Of a DNA stretch of 44,974 bases, positions 7,818 to 16,717 are shown piece after piece. Where the stretch lies: contig DXLP01000006.1 in the NCBI GenBank assembly GCA_019414645.1, forward strand, positions 32,244-77,217. Reading direction: 5' to 3'. Made by a program: the position numbers and the translations under genes. The notes beneath the pieces were generated by a model that saw only the letters and a program-made list of their open reading frames with translations, ran no database searches and was not told the DNA's origin. Origin of the DNA: Collinsella sp. GTDB lineage: Bacteria > Actinomycetota > Coriobacteriia > Coriobacteriales > Coriobacteriaceae. Position 1 is the stretch's first letter. Every line of letters begins with the position of its first letter.

Positions 7818-8264
7818 ATGGAAGAGAGCACCGGCGGCACCGGGGGCAAGGAGCGCCGCGTCACGTTCCGCATGGAGGGAGGCGACTACGACGCGCTCTG
7901 CGAGCGGTGCGAGCGCGCCGGCCTCAGCAAGTCGGAGTACCTGCGCTACCTCGTGCGCATACCGCTGTCGACTGAGGCGAACGCCGGAGACGAGCACCGC
8001 ATACTCGTGGACCGCAGGGCCCTTTGGTCGATGTCTCGGGAGCTCACGAAGTGGGGCTACCACTACAACCAGGCCGTGCACGCGATGAACCTCATCAACT
8101 TCCACGCGCGCCACGGGCGCGTCGACCGGGACCTCGTCGCGGAGAGCGTCCCGACGATCGAGCGCGAGCTCGCCGACGTGAACGCCGCGGCCCGCGAGAT
8201 GGCGGCGGAGCTCGGTCGCATCGGCGCCGACTCGCTCGTGGAGGGCTCGCCATGCCGATCCTGA
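7818..8264 (+). CDS. mobC: MobC-like relaxosome accessory protein
   Basis: The 148-residue product has an N-terminal RHH-type DNA-binding segment (RRVTFRMEGGDYDALCERCERAGLSKSEYLRYLVR). A helical C-terminus follows, with the GYHYNQAVHAMN block that is common in plasmid mobilisation proteins of the MobC family. It would bind oriT and help the relaxase open and nick DNA. AGGAAAGGA sits about 8 bases before ATG 7818. The end overlaps the relaxase gene by 13 bases, implying coupled translation. Confidence 0.86.
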   Translation: MEESTGGTGGKERRVTFRMEGGDYDALCERCERAGLSKSEYLRYLVRIPLSTEANAGDEHRILVDRRALWSMSRELTKWGYHYNQAVHAMNLINFHARHGRVDRDLVAESVPTIERELADVNAAAREMAAELGRIGADSLVEGSPCRS

Positions 8265-9523
8265 AGCCGATAAGCGGCCACGGCTCGACCGGAGGCATCC
8301 GACGCTACCTCGAGAAGGGAGGGCGCGCCCTCGCGCGCGACCTGTTCAACCTGAGCTACGACGAGCGCGACGCCGGCGCGCTGGGAGACGGCGCCAAGGA
8401 GGCCTGCGCCTGGGACGCCGAGATGGACGCCACGCGCGCCGCGTTCGGCACGGACGCCCCCTGGCGTGGAAAGCCCGCGCGCACGTTCAAGCACTTCGTG
8501 CTCTCGCCGGACCCCGGCGACGACATCGACCTGGCTGCGCTGCGCGAGCTCGCGTGCTCGTGGGCTCTCAAGCACTTCGGCGACCACGAGATCGCCATCG
8601 TGTACCACGACGACAACGCCCGCGGCATACCGCACGCGCACATCGTCGTGAACAACGCCAACCTCCGCACCGGCTACCGCATGCAGACCCAGCACCCCGA
8701 GGACCTCAACCGCGACCTTCAGGACATGGCGCGCGAGCGCGAGCTGTCGGGGCTCTCCAACGACCGGGCGCCCGAATCGCCGTCGGAGGCGCGCGGGCAT
8801 GCCGGCGCGGGCGGGCCAAGGAGCCGCAGGAACGTCTACCTGGGCCGGGCCGAGAAGGAGATCATGCGCTCTGGCAGCTACTCGTGGGTCGGCGACATCC
8901 GCGCCCGCGTCGCACTCGCCAAGACCACGGCGCGCGACGAGGCGGAGTTCCTCGGCGTCCTCGACGCCCTGGGCGTACACGTCGCCGACAACTCGGCCAA
9001 GGCGAGGCGGGACGACTGGGTGTTCAGCCTCGCCGAGGAGCCGTCCAAGAAGGTCAGCGGCGAGCGCCTGGGGTTCGTCTACGGCAAGGAGATGCTCCGC
9101 CGGCGCTTCGAGCGCGAAGGCGCCTACCGCCCCACGGACGCGAGCACCGCGCGGATCCGCGAGGCCGCCGAGCGGGCCCTCGAGCTCAACGACCTCTCGG
9201 AGCTGAGCAGGCTCTCCTCGGCGCTCGAGACCTGCGCGAAGTTCGACGTCGAGTCCATCGAGGAGTTCGGGCTCAGGATGGCGACGCTTGAGCGCCGCGG
9301 CCAGGCGGGCGGCGAGGGGTACCGCCGCCTCGAGGCTGCGCGCGCCTACATGGCTGAGAACGGGCTCATGCCGCTCAAGACCCGCTACGGGGACGGTGAA
9401 GGGCGCGGTGCGGCCGAGGGAAGCTCGCGCGACGGGCGCCGCGAGGACGAGCGACAGCGCATCCTCGCCGCCGAGCGCCAGCGGGCCCAGCAGGACCAGC
9501 GCAGGGAGAGGGGCCGGAGATGA
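8252..9523 (+). CDS. MOBP-type relaxase (mobilisation nuclease)
   Basis: The 423-residue product nicks oriT and stays covalently bound to the transferred strand. It shows the N-terminal catalytic Tyr (GGIRRYLEKGG, Tyr19) and the metal-binding histidine cluster (HDDNARGIPHAHIVVNNAN, near residue 130), preceded by FKHFVLSPDP. After about residue 200 it becomes charged and helical, the region usually binding the coupling protein or MobC. A primase or helicase domain is absent. The start overlaps mobC and the stop overlaps the next start as ATGA, so mobC, the relaxase and the 184-aa gene are one translational unit. Confidence 0.93.
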   Translation: MPILKPISGHGSTGGIRRYLEKGGRALARDLFNLSYDERDAGALGDGAKEACAWDAEMDATRAAFGTDAPWRGKPARTFKHFVLSPDPGDDIDLAALRELACSWALKHFGDHEIAIVYHDDNARGIPHAHIVVNNANLRTGYRMQTQHPEDLNRDLQDMARERELSGLSNDRAPESPSEARGHAGAGGPRSRRNVYLGRAEKEIMRSGSYSWVGDIRARVALAKTTARDEAEFLGVLDALGVHVADNSAKARRDDWVFSLAEEPSKKVSGERLGFVYGKEMLRRRFEREGAYRPTDASTARIREAAERALELNDLSELSRLSSALETCAKFDVESIEEFGLRMATLERRGQAGGEGYRRLEAARAYMAENGLMPLKTRYGDGEGRGAAEGSSRDGRREDERQRILAAERQRAQQDQRRERGRR

Positions 9524-10074
9524 TGGTGAGGATAGAGTACGAGGGCGGCAGGACGACGCTGTTCGACACGCTCTCGTTCACGGAGGGGTCGCCGTTCTCC
9601 GGCGCGAACATGCTCACGGAGTTCGAGCTCGAGATGCGCGAGGAGCCCGAGAAGGGGCTCTGGCTCACGGCGAACTGGCACCAGGTGCGCGACGACTGGC
9701 GCGCCAACGCGCCCGCGGACGGCATCCCGGCGGCGCGCAGGTCCCGCGGGTGGCGCTTCATGCTGGCCTCGGAGGCCGAGCTCGGACACGCCCGCCGCGT
9801 CCTGCTCGACGGGGACGAGGCGTTCGCCCGGGTGCGGGGGTACCTGTGCGACGCGGCAGCGATCGGCGCCTGCTACCGCGAGCACGTGGGCCCTCCCTCA
9901 AAACCGCTGAAGTCGCAGATAAGGGACCTGCAGCGCGCGCTGGGGAGGGCGGAGGTCCCGGGCGTGCCCGACGAGCTGGCGAGGCTGCTCGCGGAAGAGA
10001 AGGAAGAGGGCGCCGACGAGGGCGCCCGCAAGGTCAATGAAGATTGGGGTGACGTCGATGAAGAGGCTTGGTAG
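9520..10074 (+). CDS. Conserved-looking element protein of unknown function, 184 aa
   Basis: It starts inside the relaxase stop codon (ATGATG overlap). The N-terminal half (IEYEGGRTTLFDTLSFTEGSPFSGANMLTEFELEM) is predicted beta-rich. The C-terminal third is a charged helix with many Glu/Ala (ELARLLAEEKEEGADEGARK). No known domain is recognised. Because it is locked into the mobilisation operon, a transfer-related or relaxosome-associated role is likely, but this is inference. Confidence 0.72.
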   Translation: MMVRIEYEGGRTTLFDTLSFTEGSPFSGANMLTEFELEMREEPEKGLWLTANWHQVRDDWRANAPADGIPAARRSRGWRFMLASEAELGHARRVLLDGDEAFARVRGYLCDAAAIGACYREHVGPPSKPLKSQIRDLQRALGRAEVPGVPDELARLLAEEKEEGADEGARKVNEDWGDVDEEAW

Positions 10075-10153
10075 GTTTCTCATGGCGGCGCTTAAGGTCA
10101 CGCTGAGCTTTTTCGTCTGGCTGTTCCGCGCCGTGTTCAAATGGGTGATGTAG
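10058..10153 (+). CDS. 31-aa membrane peptide at the end of the mobilisation operon
   Basis: The peptide reads MKRLGRFLMAALKVTLSFFV then WLFRAVFKWVM. It has a positively charged N-terminus and one hydrophobic helix. GGGGTG 7 bases upstream and a 17-base overlap with the 184-aa gene support translation, and a strong terminator follows 2 bases after the stop. It may be a transfer-associated membrane peptide or a toxin-like peptide; the sequence does not separate these. Confidence 0.6.
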   Translation: MKRLGRFLMAALKVTLSFFVWLFRAVFKWVM

Positions 10154-10154
10154 T

Positions 10155-10188
10155 AAGAGGCGGGCAATTGCCCGCCTCTTTGTCTTTC
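10155..10188 (+). terminator. Intrinsic terminator of the mobilisation operon
   Basis: A perfect 26-base palindrome (AAGAGGCGGGCAA/TTGCCCGCCTCTT, 10155-10180) is followed by TGTCTTTCC. It separates the rightward mobilisation genes from the leftward genes that follow. The stem is symmetrical, but the U-rich tail favours the plus strand. Confidence 0.85.
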
Positions 10189-10653
10189 CTAATCTGTCTG
10201 ATCGTCGATGAGCCAGCAGTCGGTCCCATCAGTGAGCAGCGTCCTGGCTGACCGGGATACCGCCGCGATGCGTTGGATTTCGCCTTTTCGATCTTCGGCC
10301 TCGGACCTCAGCTTCGACTCTCCGGAGCGTAGGCTCGCGCGCATCTCGACCTTAGCTTCGAGGAGTTGCTCTTTTGCGGCGGCTCTGGGCGTCTGAGAGA
10401 CCAGCCTCTTGAGGGCGTTCCCCTGGGCTCCGCGCGGAAGCGCGATGGGCGCCCCTTTCATGCCCCCGATCTTCATCTCCATGAGCGCTGCGAGGACCTG
10501 CCTCTTTTTCAGAAAGCCCTGAGATTTGTCCAGGATCCGCTGCTCTTCGATGAGGGCGCTGCGGTCGTCCATGCTGCCGTCGTAGTACATGCGCGTCATG
10601 GCGAGCGCCGACAGGGCCTGGAGGCACCCCCCTTCGAGGCCTTTTGTCTCCAT
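10189..10653 (-). CDS. Hypothetical helical protein, 154 aa
   Basis: The product (METKGLEGGCLQALSALAMT...) is strongly helical and charged, with a region rich in Lys/Glu/Arg (AAKEQLLEAKVEMRASLRSG) and no recognised domain. It lies between the mobilisation terminator and the ABC-F gene. Codon use looks less GC-biased than the conjugation genes. A weak AGGAT precedes the start. It may be cargo that arrived with the resistance genes. Confidence 0.55.
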   Translation of the reverse strand: METKGLEGGCLQALSALAMTRMYYDGSMDDRSALIEEQRILDKSQGFLKKRQVLAALMEMKIGGMKGAPIALPRGAQGNALKRLVSQTPRAAAKEQLLEAKVEMRASLRSGESKLRSEAEDRKGEIQRIAAVSRSARTLLTDGTDCWLIDDQTD

Positions 10654-10681
10654 TCTGGGAATATATCCTGCTCATTTAGGG

Positions 10682-12151
10682 TTATTCGCGCTGAAAGATT
10701 TTGACTAGCTTGGTGTCCTTTATTTCGTAAATAATGTCTGCGACGTTCTCGACCAGCCTCTTATCGTGGGAGACGAACACTATCGTTCCGGCATAGGCGC
10801 TCATCATCTGCTCGAGGGCTTCGGCGCTCTTGATGTCCAGGTAATTTCCAGGCTCGTCCATGAGCAAGATGTTGTATCTGCCCAGCAGCATCTTCGCGAG
10901 CAGCAGCTTGATGACTTCGCCTCCCGAGAGAACGCCAACGTCCTTTGCCAGGTCACGCGGTCCGATTCCCATAGAGGCGAGGATGCTTCGGATTTCGGTC
11001 ATGCTGTACTCGCAACCATCCTGCATGAACGAGATCGCAGACTGACGGGCGTCGAACTTGTAGCCTGTTTGCTCGAAGTAACCGATCTCTGCCTTGGGAG
11101 AGATGTTGATACCGTCGGCGCGTCGAGCGATTGCCTTCAGCAGGCTGGTCTTTCCTGTGCCGTTGCCACCGGTGATGGCCACTTTGGCACCGAGCGGTAT
11201 CTCGAATTTCGCGTGGTCATAGAGCATGCAGTTGCCGAAGCTCAAGCTGAAATCGTCTGCCGAGATGGGAAATTTACTATGCAGTTCCAGGGCCTTGCTC
11301 TGGCGGAACCGCACGGTGCGAATGCTGTCGGGGGCCTCAATCCCTTCGAGCGCTTCGAGGCGCTTCTCCATGTCCTTAGCCGCCTGGTACATCCTCTTCT
11401 GTTTGGTGCCGGTTGCTTTCTGATGCCCCAATCGACCTGCATACTCGTTGCTTTTCTTTGCGCCCTTCTGCTTGGCGTCGACCTGCCGTGCTTTTTTCCG
11501 TTGTTTTTCGATGGCGGCTTCAAGGCGCTCGCGCTCGCGCATCGCCTCTTCGTATCGAGCCGCCTGAACTTTGCGCTCTTCTTCTTTCTGTCGCAGATAG
11601 TCGGAGTAGTCACCCCAGAATTCGGAAATACCGCCGTCTTTGAGCTCCCAGATCTTGTCTACCACCTGGTCGAGAAAATGACGGTCATGGCTCACGATGA
11701 GCAGGGCCCCATCAAATGCCTTGAGTTGTCCGACGAGAAGGCTGATGCCGTCTTGGTCGAGGTGGCTCGTAGGCTCATCAGCAAAGATCGCGCTTGCATG
11801 CTGGGAGAGCGCAGAGGCAATCTTGGCGCGTGTTTCCTCTCCGCCGCTCATCGTCTCCTGCGCCACTCCGGCGACGTTGAGACGGGAGAGCATCTCACCG
11901 TTGTCCTGAGCCGCATCAAGGTCGAGTTCATCGAGCTGGCCGATGAGGGCAATGCTGCCGAAGCGCCTGACGTCGGCGTCCGCAATGGTAAGATTGCCGC
12001 TCAGAATTTTAAGCAGGCTGGTTTTGCCTGCGCCATTGTCTCCCACCAAGCCGATGCGATCGTAGGAGTAGATTTCCAACTCTTCGATATCCAGGATATC
12101 GCGGCCGGCATATTCCAAAAAGATGTCTTTAGCTTTGACTATGAGTTCCAT
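10682..12151 (-). CDS. Msr(D)-like ABC-F ribosomal protection protein
   Basis: The 489-residue product has two ATP-binding cassettes and no membrane segments, the layout of antibiotic-resistance ABC-F proteins that displace drugs from the ribosome. Cassette 1 has [24 protein letters not shown] and [10 protein letters not shown]. Cassette 2 has [25 protein letters not shown] and [10 protein letters not shown]. Between them is a basic linker (about residues 190-250: [18 protein letters not shown]), the part that reaches the peptidyl-transferase centre. Its length matches Msr(D) (487 aa), and the Mef-like gene lies directly upstream on the same strand, as in mef(A)-msr(D). AAGGCGG 8 bases upstream supports ATG 12151. 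Expected phenotype is macrolide and possibly ketolide or streptogramin resistance, inferred from family and context. Confidence 0.9.
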   Translation of the reverse strand: MELIVKAKDIFLEYAGRDILDIEELEIYSYDRIGLVGDNGAGKTSLLKILSGNLTIADADVRRFGSIALIGQLDELDLDAAQDNGEMLSRLNVAGVAQETMSGGEETRAKIASALSQHASAIFADEPTSHLDQDGISLLVGQLKAFDGALLIVSHDRHFLDQVVDKIWELKDGGISEFWGDYSDYLRQKEEERKVQAARYEEAMRERERLEAAIEKQRKKARQVDAKQKGAKKSNEYAGRLGHQKATGTKQKRMYQAAKDMEKRLEALEGIEAPDSIRTVRFRQSKALELHSKFPISADDFSLSFGNCMLYDHAKFEIPLGAKVAITGGNGTGKTSLLKAIARRADGINISPKAEIGYFEQTGYKFDARQSAISFMQDGCEYSMTEIRSILASMGIGPRDLAKDVGVLSGGEVIKLLLAKMLLGRYNILLMDEPGNYLDIKSAEALEQMMSAYAGTIVFVSHDKRLVENVADIIYEIKDTKLVKIFQRE

Positions 12152-12413
12152 AGGTTGAACCGCCTTTTGTGTATTAGCCTTTTACTGGAAGCGCAGCCAT
12201 GCCAATAAAGAATCGTTCACGTCGATTTTTCGCCTTTGCCCAATTGCCGGCGCGAGCGTTTTGACCTTGCGCAAGCCGGCAAATCCGAAAATGATAGTTG
12301 GCGACGAATAAGGAGCGCGATGTGGGATGTCGGCGCAATACCTCGTCGTCGCAAGGGCTTGAAGGCTGACGCGCGAACCGATGGCTGCCGCCTCTTTTTT
12401 TCGAATACTTGGG

Positions 12414-13700
12414 CTATTGAATCCGCCCGGTATCTCTTTTCCCCACGTTTCGGACGCTCGGAGCAAGCAGCATAGCCATCGCAAGCAGTACCATGGTCGC
12501 TCCAGAGCCGACGAACCACAACGGAGCTCCAAGCATATCCGCAAAAACGGAGGGGGCCGCGAGGCCCATGGGCATGGCCCACGCCATGATGGTTCCGTAG
12601 AGGCCGAAAACGCGGCCTAGGTACTCAGGAGGTATCTGCTCCTGCATAAGGGCAGTCTGGGTTCCCGCGTACAACGGGGAGCATGCGCCCATAAGAAAGC
12701 TCACCGGCAGGAAAGCAGCGAACAGCGACGGGCCGAGCGATCCGGATACGATTGCGGCAATGCCGAAGCCGGCGATCGCGGCGACCATGGTGAGCGACCT
12801 ATTGCGGAACCCTCCCGTAACCGCCAAGATGCCGGACCCAGCCAGCATGCCTGCGGAGAAAAGGATTTCCGCCAAAGCGGCATCCCCCGTGCTACCGCCA
12901 AAATGCCCCAAGGTCATTATTGGGAACAATGCCGCGAGCGGAGAGAACGCGAAAGCGAAGACGAACCCGCACCAAAGAAGGGCGAACAGCCCCCTGTATC
13001 CCCTGATCAGCTTGTAGCCGTCCGAAATCTCAGAGAAAAGTTCTCGAACTTTATTGGAAAAGGACGAGCTGCGGTCGGCTTCGTCGAGTCCTCCTGCGTC
13101 TATCTGAGCGGCGAGGACGGCTAGAGAAGCGAAAAGCGCCCCCAGCACGTCGAGGCCAATCATGGCGGTAATGCCCGCCACAGGATAAATCACTGCCGCG
13201 AGCGCGGCGCCAAGAATGTATCCGGCGGACTGAATCGCTTGCATCACTCCCGATAGGCGAACGAGATGCTCTGGCGGGGCGAGATGGGGCGTGAGGGATT
13301 GGGAGGCCGGCGTGTAGAACGAAGTGCCAGCTGCGCGGAGAAACAGGGCGATGAGTATTGACCACGCAGGTAAGCTGCCGGCCAACGAGGCAATCGCCAA
13401 GGCGGCGCCCACCGCGGCAACGAAGAGGTCGGCGCCGATGAGAACACGTTTCAAAGGCAGCCTGTCGACAACGGCGCCCGCAAGGACTCCGAACAAAGCA
13501 ATCGGCAGAAAGCCTGCTAACGATGCCAGGGAGAGGAGGGAAGATGATCCTGTCGTGAGGGCGATATGCCAAATGAGACCCATTTGGAGAATCGAGCTCG
13601 TCAATGTCGACACGAGCTCCCCGCCCCATACGAAACAAAGCTTGAATTGCCATGAATGGCACAGCGAAACAGACCTGCGCCGAGAGGTTTCAAATATCAT
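12414..13700 (-). CDS. Mef(A)-like MFS macrolide efflux transporter
   Basis: The 428-residue product has twelve hydrophobic segments and tracks Mef(A) along its length. Shared stretches include SWQFKLCFVWGGELVSTLTSSILQM at the start, SLASLAGFLPIALFGVLAGAVVDR with the MFS loop, IGADLFVAA, and the IPPEYLGRVFGLYG block near the C-terminus. It would export macrolides by proton antiport in the cytoplasmic membrane. ATG 13700 was chosen; a TTG 17 codons upstream is less likely. The ABC-F gene follows after 262 bases with no obvious terminator. The pair resembles the mef-msr operons usually carried on conjugative elements. Confidence 0.88.
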   Translation of the reverse strand: MIFETSRRRSVSLCHSWQFKLCFVWGGELVSTLTSSILQMGLIWHIALTTGSSSLLSLASLAGFLPIALFGVLAGAVVDRLPLKRVLIGADLFVAAVGAALAIASLAGSLPAWSILIALFLRAAGTSFYTPASQSLTPHLAPPEHLVRLSGVMQAIQSAGYILGAALAAVIYPVAGITAMIGLDVLGALFASLAVLAAQIDAGGLDEADRSSSFSNKVRELFSEISDGYKLIRGYRGLFALLWCGFVFAFAFSPLAALFPIMTLGHFGGSTGDAALAEILFSAGMLAGSGILAVTGGFRNRSLTMVAAIAGFGIAAIVSGSLGPSLFAAFLPVSFLMGACSPLYAGTQTALMQEQIPPEYLGRVFGLYGTIMAWAMPMGLAAPSVFADMLGAPLWFVGSGATMVLLAMAMLLAPSVRNVGKRDTGRIQ

Positions 13701-13763
13701 GGTTATGTCCAATCGTGAAATGGCGTGCAGAAAAACAGCGCGACGCCACAACAGCGCCGCTTT

Positions 13764-13799
13764 CTAGGCGCTCATCCACGTGCGGAAAAGACCAACCAC
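13764..13799 (-). CDS. Probable 11-aa attenuator leader peptide of the mef/msr operon
   Basis: A GTG start 6 bases after a perfect AAAGGAGG gives the peptide MVGLFRTWMSA and a TAG stop. It lies between the promoter and mef. Just behind it, an imperfect GC-rich hairpin (AGCGGCGC...GTCGCGCT) ends in GTTTTT, which could act as an intrinsic terminator about 40 bases before mef. This is the arrangement of drug-sensing ribosome-stalling leaders of macrolide resistance genes. The peptide is not one I recognise. Confidence 0.6.
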   Translation of the reverse strand: MVGLFRTWMSA

Positions 13800-13839
13800 G
13801 ACACCCCTCCTTTGTTAATTCGGTCTGGCAAACCATGTA

Positions 13840-13869
13840 ATATTAACGAGGCTTGAGTTTGCCTGTCAA
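13840..13869 (-). promoter_or_regulatory. Strong promoter of the mef/msr operon
   Basis: The minus strand carries TTGACA (13864-13869), an 18-base spacer and TAATAT (13840-13845). Transcription would start near 13833, about 25 bases before the leader-peptide ribosome binding site. Confidence 0.8.
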
Positions 13870-13934
13870 GAATCGACCATCGGTAAGGGCAATCCTCTCT
13901 GGCCATTCGATTCCTTTTGTATCTATGGCTGCAT

Positions 13935-15023
13935 TTACGTTATGTGGTTATTAATTTCGTTAGAATTCCCAAGCAAAACGCTTTTATGCACCATGTCTGC
14001 GCAAGCGAGAAAAGCCATTTCTAAGCCTCGGTCCACGAAAATGTCGACTTGGCTTTTCATTGAGCCGATACTTCCAACACCGCTGAAAACGAACCAAATG
14101 CGTAGCTCTTGCTTGTCCGCAACTCGCACCATCAAAGTATGCAAGCATCCTGATGAGCAGGATAGCCTCTGATCGTCTGTATCTCAATTCGGAACAAAGA
14201 TCCTGGGAAAAGGGTCTGCGGCGCCGAACGCGAACAATGTGTGTACGCTGTCGAGAAATGAGGCGCGCGCCGAGAAACCGGTGGTCCATACTCCACGCCG
14301 CACCCCCAACTGAGCCTCGTAGGATTGGACCTCTTTAAGCAACGGTTCGAGGTCTTTTTCGCGCTCAGCGGCGTCCCTGGCCTTGTCTTCGATGCCGGCG
14401 AGTTGCTCGGTAATCCAATCGATTACCTGACCGACGTCGTTGTACCTGCCCTCGATCTCGTTTCTTGCCGCCTGTCGTGCCTCGGCGGGCTTTTGGAGGT
14501 AATCGTCATGAAGGGCTGCGTAGGTCCTAGCGATGTCCAGGGCGTTTTTGACCTTCGCCCTCTGGTCGCCGGCGATCATGGAGGCGATCGATTCCAGCTT
14601 GGCGTCGATGCACTGGAGGCTGTCGCTGATTTCGGTCATGTACGCCTGACCGACAACCATCGCCGCTGCGGCAAGGCCGACGCTGGCGATCTGTGCGGGG
14701 CTGACCCCAGCGGCTTTGAGGGAGACGTCGCCGCTCAGGCGACCTTTCGGGTCTCGGACGAGGGCCCTTACCGCTTCCGGATCCTTCTTCGAGGCGACGA
14801 GGTCCTTAAGGCTGTAGCCTTCGGGAACCTCGACTTTGTAGAGCTGTTTTCCCTCGACGAGGTCTATGACGTCCGAGGCGAGGCCGAGAATGGCGTCCGC
14901 CCGCTCTCCGATGCCGACGTTGTTCTCTTTGCCCGCATCGGCGTTCGCGACGAGCCTGATGTTCTCCAAGTCCTCGACGGGAACGACCTCGACGCTGATT
15001 GGCGCAAGTTCTTTGTCGCTCAT
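13935..15023 (-). pseudogene. Unknown protein gene interrupted by a single in-frame TGA
   Basis: From ATG 15023 a 279-residue reading frame (MSDKELAPISVEVVPVEDLE...) runs to a TGA at 14184-14186. The same frame then continues without a stop for 82 more codons to TAA at 13935-13937, with plausible protein composition (KQELRIWFVFSGVGSIGSMK). Parts visible are an N-terminal alpha/beta region, a hydrophobic Ala/Val-rich stretch (IASVGLAAAAMVVGQ, about residue 135) and a long helical region (DWITEQLAGIEDKARDAAEREKDLEPLL). No domain is recognised. It lies 11 bases after an equally interrupted GIY-YIG-like gene, so the two form an operon. The simplest view is a decayed locus; programmed readthrough is the alternative. 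Confidence 0.6.
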
Positions 15024-15034
15024 GCTCTTAGCGC

Positions 15035-15742
15035 CTATCTCGCCTCATCGGAACGCGCCAGGACGTCCCATTTGTTGTACGAGCCCTCGGCCTGAAGATC
15101 CCTGACGAGGGCCTCATAGCGGGTCTCGAGGTCTTTCTCCTCACACGGGAAGAGCAGAATCATCATTGGTCTTTTGAACTTGAAGTCAGCGTAGACGTCG
15201 ATGTTGCCGAAACCGCAAAGCTGGGTGTAGATACTGAAGCCCATGGATTTGTCGCAACCGACATAGACGACCTCGTAGGCGGAAGGATCTTTCTCTCGTG
15301 CCGATTTCATCGTGGCGATGGCGTAGCAGCCAGCGATTGCCATGTACCCATCGTTGAGGTCGGCTTCGCTGGAGACGTTGTTCTCGAAGTTCTCGAAGAA
15401 CTCTTTTGCGGAGATCGGCGGAAGCGAGCTTGCCACAGCCTTCTTGCGGGCTGCCTCGAGTGACTTTCGCCGCTCCTTCTTGTCCTTGATTGCCTGGCTC
15501 TTTGAAAGGAATGAGTCCCTGGCTCCTCCCAGGCTATCTGCCGCCTGCTTCCCCCTCTACTGCGTCCAGTCGATCAGAGTAGGCCCGTATTTGTTCACAG
15601 CGGGTTCAACGAAGGGTCGAACGTCCTTTCCTATGTCGATAGCCCTTTTGACGTCTTGCAGCTTTATCTTTCCCAATTGCGCGCCTCTGTTCACGGACAC
15701 CGGGAGCTCATCGAGCAGCTTTCGGCGGTGTCTTGTTTTCAT
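15035..15742 (-). pseudogene. GIY-YIG-like protein gene interrupted by a single in-frame TAG
   Basis: ATG 15742 opens a 61-codon frame ending in TAG at 15557-15559 (...LIDWTQ, stop, RGKQAADS...). The frame then continues uninterrupted for 173 codons to 15035. The C-terminal part holds a GIY-YIG-like core (AIAGCYAIATM ... YEVVYVGCDKS ... LLFPCEEKDLETRYEALV). The usual catalytic Arg after the YIG strand is not seen, so activity is uncertain. A basic helical linker (KDKKERRKSLEAARKKA) follows the stop codon. There is no good start codon with a ribosome binding site between the TAG and the conserved domain, so the downstream part would be expressed only by readthrough or from a poor GTG at 15436. 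Confidence 0.6.
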
Positions 15743-15772
15743 CAAGTGCGTAAATTATCTCACCATATGCAA

Positions 15773-15804
15773 GACCCCTTGCCGAGATATAGCGGCAAGG
15801 GGTC
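15773..15804. terminator. Perfect 12-bp inverted repeat between operons
   Basis: GACCCCTTGCCG (15773-15784) and CGGCAAGGGGTC (15793-15804) enclose an 8-base loop. It separates the conjugation operon's end from the interrupted gene pair. There is no U-tract on either side, so it may be a bidirectional barrier or an operator for the gene starting at 15742. Confidence 0.5.
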
Positions 15805-15842
15805 GAAGGGCCATATTCGGTTTTAGTTTCGATTTGCAATTC

Positions 15843-15938
15843 CTAGTTCCGGTCGTCGTCGCCGGCTGCGCAGCAGGCGTAGGCCGTAAGAGTGAGGAGC
15901 CCCATGAGGAGCCCTATTCCGAAGGGCGCGAATCCCAT
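15843..15938 (-). CDS. 31-aa hydrophobic peptide downstream of sortase
   Basis: The peptide MGFAPFGIGLLMGLLTLTAY then ACCAAGDDDRN has one hydrophobic helix, a Cys pair and an acidic tail. An excellent ribosome binding site (GGAGGTG) sits 6 bases upstream, and the start lies inside the end of the sortase gene, so it is translated as the last gene of the conjugation operon. The double Cys after a short hydrophobic stretch could be a membrane anchor site; function is unknown. Confidence 0.65.
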   Translation of the reverse strand: MGFAPFGIGLLMGLLTLTAYACCAAGDDDRN

Positions 15939-16645
15939 GTTTCCACCTCCTTCGCGTAGACGACGGTGCGCGAGTTGCTCGTCTGGTAGCTGCAGGTCAC
16001 GAAGGCCCAGGCCTGCTCGACGTCCGCCGGCTCTTCCAGGACGACCTCGCACCGGGACAATTTGTCCCCGAGGTAGGCGTCGAGCTCCGCCGCGTCTGCG
16101 AAGCCGGTCCGCTTGCCCTCCGAGCTCGCGTCGACCACGTCCACCGCGAAGACCTCGAGCTCGATTGTTTTCTCGCGGGTGAAGACCCGGATGGTGCGGT
16201 GGCCCTCGGCGAAGTCTCGAGACGAGTACTGCGCGAGCGGCGCGAACATGGTGCCGTCGGACATGTGGTGCCCGTAGACGATGACGAGCGGGCTTTCGGC
16301 TCCCTGCGCGCACCCGGCGTCGATGTAGGGAGCGCCCCATGCGGATCTTTCGCCGCTGGCGTCGTGCGTGAGGTAGAAGTCGGGCGATTCAGTCCGGCCC
16401 TGGACGATCGGGTAGTCGACGGTCGTGCCCGGCACGCGCACCCATGCGACGACGGAGGCGGGAAGGGCGTTCCAGTCGATGCCGCCTCCCGTCTCTTGAG
16501 CCTCCATTGCCGCGTCCTCTTCCGCAGTAGGCACCTCGTGTACCTCGTACGGGTTCCTCTCGGGCAGCGGCAGGACGGCGAGCGCCGCCAGCACCAGCAA
16601 CGCCACGATGACGGCGAGCGCCGTGGCGGCTTTCCCTTTGTTCAT
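15914..16645 (-). CDS. Class B sortase
   Basis: The 243-residue membrane-anchored transpeptidase has an N-terminal signal-anchor (ATALAVIVALLVLAALAVL). The sortase fold includes the class B features WVRVPGTTVDYPIVQG and FYLTHDASGERSAWGAPYID. The catalytic triad is visible as His126 (YGHHM), Cys218 (FVTCSYQ) and Arg226 (SNSRTVVYA). It lies directly downstream of the VaFE surface protein gene, its likely substrate, so the pair would attach an adhesin to the wall during conjugation. Codons 194-197 (DKLS) carry the 15-bp palindrome GGGACAATTTGTCCC. Confidence 0.93.
   Translation of the reverse strand: MNKGKAATALAVIVALLVLAALAVLPLPERNPYEVHEVPTAEEDAAMEAQETGGGIDWNALPASVVAWVRVPGTTVDYPIVQGRTESPDFYLTHDASGERSAWGAPYIDAGCAQGAESPLVIVYGHHMSDGTMFAPLAQYSSRDFAEGHRTIRVFTREKTIELEVFAVDVVDASSEGKRTGFADAAELDAYLGDKLSRCEVVLEEPADVEQAWAFVTCSYQTSNSRTVVYAKEVETWDSRPSE
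16054..16068. repeat. 15-bp palindrome GGGACAATTTGTCCC, copy 1 (inside sortase)
   Basis: The site encodes D-K-L-S on the minus strand as GAC-AAA-TTG-TCC. AAA and TTG are unusual choices beside the surrounding GC-rich codons. The same site and frame recur at 23152 and 25156. Confidence 0.85.
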
Positions 16646-16717
16646 GTCCTCCCCCGTTCGCAGGGGAGGCCCCGGGCGGGCGCCCAGGGCCTCTGGTTCG
16701 GTGTCGATGCGGCGCCG

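Noticed and set aside
14184..14186. TGA as a selenocysteine codon
   Set aside because: No SECIS-like hairpin was recognised just after it and the neighbouring gene is broken by TAG, so simple interruption is more likely.
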